This document shows positions 63,046-64,000 of a stretch of DNA of 64,000 nt, piece by piece (position 1 is the first letter of the stretch; every line of letters begins with the position of its first letter). The translations under genes were made by a program, and so were the position numbers. The DNA is from Pseudoips prasinana (taxonomy: Eukaryota; Arthropoda; Insecta; Lepidoptera; Nolidae), in NCBI GenBank assembly GCA_951640165.1, contig OX621257.1, forward strand, positions 4,661,201 through 4,725,200, in the 5' to 3' direction. The notes under the pieces are model-generated. The model was given only the letters and a program-made list of their open reading frames with translations. It ran no database searches and was not told where the DNA came from.

Positions 63046-63327
63046 ATTGTGGAGACTAGAGTGACCACTGCCCATACGATAAGTAATTACGTATCTATTA
63101 CTTGTTCGTAAGTATCAATAGAATTCTTTTTCTCTAACTAAGAGTGGCTAACTCGGCGGGCGGTAATTTATGCAGGCGTAAATTAAGAACACGCCACAAA
63201 CTGTGGCCCTTGTTGTTAGTTAGAAAAGGCACAGTATTTGTAAGGTGAGTAGTATCTCAATCTGTTAAAAAAAAATCAAAACAAAGTTACATAATAATAG
63301 TCTCACGTATTCAGACTTTATTGACGT
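63046..63327. other. No gene recognised
   Basis: Unassigned sequence. Confidence 0.4.
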
Positions 63328-63342
63328 GCGAACACTTACATT

Positions 63343-63603
63343 CATCATCATCATCATCATTACAGCTTAAATAAGTCCACTGCTGGACAAGCCTCCCTCA
63401 AGAATCATCTTGAGGGGATATGCCATAATCGCCACGCTTGGCAGGCGGGTTGGCGATCGCAGTATGATGGTCGTAGTACTCAGAAGGAAGCTGCTTCCCG
63501 TCCTCTGGTAGATATTCCCTCGGGTCGACTTCTACGCCCCCCACGGGATGAGATGGGGTGATGATATTCTGATTCTGATATTTGTCGCCGTCACCACACA
63601 GCA
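63343..63603 (-). repeat. SINE family G, complete copy with 15-bp target duplication
   Basis: GCGAACACTTACATT occurs at 63328-63342 and 63604-63618. On the minus strand the 261-bp insert starts TGCTGTGTGGTGACGGCG, continues CATCCCGTGGGGGGCGTAGA, GATCGCCAACCCGCCTGCC, CTTGTCCAGCAGTGGAC and ends in ATG repeats. Confidence 0.9.
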
Positions 63604-63618
63604 GCGAACACTTACATT

Positions 63619-64000
63619 ATTAAAATTTAATTAGTATATAATTTAAATAATAATAATTTAAGTGTTAATATTTTTTTAATTGTCATAATATCAATGAAAA
63701 AAAAATCATTTTAGGTATGTATTTTTGTTTGATAAAATAATAGTTAGAAGATAAATTTGAAAATATTTATGCAAACCTGAAAATCCTAACCATAAAAAAT
63801 GAGTAAAAAGATATTTTTAGGTGTGTTTATCATAAGAAATGTATTTATAGGTTGTCTGTTTCGTAAGACGGAACGACAAAATTCGACGTTGCCAAACCTA
63901 CCTATTAGTAACTGCCGAATAGCTATCTGGCAAATAAATTTATCGGGAAGGTGGTGGTGAAACGCAATGTGTTTTATGCGGAACTTATATCTGTCTGTTT
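63619..64000. other. No gene recognised
   Basis: AT-rich sequence to the right edge without recognisable content. Confidence 0.4.

Overview
This window looks like gene-poor, repeat-saturated nuclear DNA of a lepidopteran insect (moth or butterfly). The evidence is AT-rich sequence, tRNA-derived SINEs with (ATT)n tails, short Helitrons ending in a GC-rich hairpin plus CTAG, repeats with the phrase GGCCAAGTGCGAGTCGGACT, and several non-LTR retrotransposon clades (Jockey-, CR1-, RTE- and R1-like). I find no convincing conserved host gene. The only host-like candidate is a small two-exon frame at 57878-58322. Species and chromosome cannot be told from the sequence; heterochromatin or a W chromosome is possible but unproven.

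Layout. 1-6724: a Jockey-like reverse transcriptase split by a nearly full-length CR1-like element (922-5578; 5-bp target duplication). 6725-9800: a second non-LTR element (endonuclease plus reverse transcriptase, one frameshift). 11645-13762: a 2.1-kb fold-back element with arms of about 600 bp. 13.8-23.2 kb: Helitrons, SINEs, an R1-like relic, a 401-bp MITE inside a SINE, a 25-bp minisatellite, and RTE and RNase H relics. 23237-27362: a Helitron with at least eight tandem copies of its 5' end, later hit by a CR1-like element. 27.4-42.8 kb: SINEs, Helitrons, retroposon ends, a Harbinger-like MITE, a poly-G run and a perfect 100-bp palindrome. 42874-46420 (minus): a CR1-like element with a two-part ORF1 and an ORF2 that has lost its endonuclease. 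46.4-60.8 kb: SINEs of several families, MITEs and Helitrons, many nested. 61213-62494 (minus): a mariner with an uninterrupted transposase and almost identical terminal repeats. The window ends with a retrotransposon C-terminus and a SINE with a 15-bp target duplication.

How the parts relate. The autonomous elements are mostly broken; only the mariner looks intact. Non-autonomous passengers dominate. SINE families with different tRNA-like heads share a 3' tail, which suggests a common LINE partner. Many insertions carry datable marks (TA, TAA, A|T, or 5-15 bp duplications), so a relative order of events can be read. Family names rest on protein and end motifs read by eye; no database search was possible.
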